From contig JAPYXD010000699.1 of the NCBI GenBank assembly GCA_030998225.1, positions 124,001 to 188,000 of the forward strand: a stretch of 64,000 bases of DNA, given 5' to 3'. Positions 63,201 to 64,000 of this stretch are shown here, one piece after another; the stretch's first letter is position 1, and every line of letters begins with the position of its first letter. Position numbers and translations under genes: made by a program. The notes below the pieces were generated by a model. The model saw only the letters and a list, made by a program, of their open reading frames with translations. It searched no databases and had not been told where the DNA came from. The DNA comes from Diplolepis rosae (taxonomy: Eukaryota > Arthropoda > Insecta > Hymenoptera > Diplolepididae).

Positions 63201-64000
63201 TTGTCTAGTGTCGAACCTAAAAGAGGGAATTTTGTCAAAACCCTAAAAATCGCATTCGCATTTTCGTATGTTCAACAAAAAGTTTTATTGTTTGCTCTCG
63301 TCGTTTTGTTCTATACAGAATCGTGTATTATCTAAGTTATGCTTAATAAACTGAAAAATCGTATTTACACTTTCGAAGGTTAAGTACGAAGTTATATTGT
63401 TCGGTTTCATCTTATCATGCTATATTGAATCGTGTATTATCGAAGTTGCCAAATATGAGAATAACAGTTTTTAGCATCACGAGAAGTAAAAATGTTCACA
63501 TACTACGCAATGTTCGAGTAATGTTTAGTTTCGAACCTTGAATCGTGCATGCTTAATAAACTGAAAAATCGGATTTACACTTTCGTAGGATAAGCACGAA
63601 GTTATATTGTTCGGTTTCATCCTTTCATGCTATATTGAATCGTGTATTATCGAAGATGTCAAATACCAGAATAACAGTTTTTAGCTTCACGAGAAGTGAA
63701 AATCTTTACATATTATGCAATGCTTGCATATTGTCTAGTGTCGAACCTAAAAAAGTGAGTTATGTCAAAAACCTAAAAATCGTATCCGCATTGTCGCATG
63801 TTAAAAAAAAGTTTAATTGTTCGCTTTCATCCTTTTATGCTATATTGAATCGTGTATTATCGAAGATTTCAAATACCAGAATAACAGTTTTTAGCTTCAC
63901 GAGAAGTGAAAATGTTCACATATTATGCAATGTTTGCATATTTTATAGTGTCGAACCTAAAAAAGTGAATTATGTCAAAATCCTAAAAATCGTATCCGCA
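60263..64000. repeat. Satellite array, right end, with a 2008-bp duplication
   Basis: A and B units with half-length units near 60586, 61321, 62276, 62806 and 63336. About 61150-61990 repeats at 63158-64000 with a shift of 2008 bp (shared aaagagggaattttg, tgttcgagtaatg, ccttgaatcgtgc and atgcttgcatattg). The length fits eight full and three half units. The window ends inside an A unit, so the array continues to the right. No gene is evident. Confidence 0.87.

Noticed and set aside
335..63335. About 170 overlapping open frames of 60-172 codons with near-identical hydrophobic, Cys-rich products
   Set aside because: They are the satellite unit read in successive frames. They overlap one another, start at interchangeable ATGs, stop at the same poly-T/TAG tract, and change frame with each unit. 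None has a gene-like context, so they are not listed as genes.
1..64000. CRISPR-like array, because of the regular repeats
   Set aside because: The whole 210-bp unit is repeated, with no short repeat separated by unique spacers, and there are no cas genes. The transposon and satellite structure are eukaryotic.

Overview
The window is almost entirely one tandem satellite array, read 5'->3' in a single orientation from the first base to the last. The unit is about 210-211 bp and AT-rich. By simple division there are roughly 300 units. They fall into two homologous families. Type A (211 bp, e.g. 384-594) carries strong short dyads. Type B (210 bp, e.g. 595-804) differs from A through its first two thirds and lacks the long dyad. 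There are two recurrent shortened forms: an A unit with a 34-bp deletion (15 cases) and a half-length B unit of about 110 bp (23 cases). No rRNA, tRNA, CRISPR array or host gene is visible. The many 60-172 codon open frames across the array, all on the + strand, are the satellite itself, read in whichever frame each unit falls.

The only non-satellite DNA is two copies of a 757-bp Tc1/mariner-type element (1597-2353 and 54011-54767). Each has 26-bp terminal inverted repeats, a TA target duplication and an open frame of 176 codons. The frame encodes two helix-turn-helix domains and the first catalytic Asp region of a transposase, then stops, so the element is internally deleted and non-autonomous. 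This transposase type (N-terminal DUF4817-like domain) is typical of arthropods. Together with the complex satellite it points to an arthropod, probably insect, heterochromatic or pericentromeric region. That assignment is inference. The two copies sit at the same base of the same unit with matching flanks, so they come from one insertion later duplicated with its satellite surroundings.

Layout: 1-3240 is repeated at 52414-55660 (with the element). 3620-5430 is repeated at 58453-60262, so the right-hand copy carries about 2.4 kb of extra array between these two blocks. 6790-8185 recurs at 28337-29731. About 8812-11870 and 30765-38160 are built from a higher-order unit of about 2006 bp or 1795 bp (9 or 8 monomers plus one half unit). 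11760-20523 is a higher-order repeat of 3303 bp (16 monomers, two with the 34-bp deletion). 20524-28340 is a mosaic of the same blocks with spacings of 4323 and 4147 bp. 38479-40939 is a 1230-bp (6-monomer) repeat. 43205-47896 holds two copies of a segment of about 1.3 kb spaced 3377 bp. 49340-53819 is a 2528-bp (12-monomer) duplication. 61.2-64.0 kb is a 2008-bp duplication. The pattern is that expected from repeated unequal exchange and gene conversion, as in centromeric higher-order satellites.
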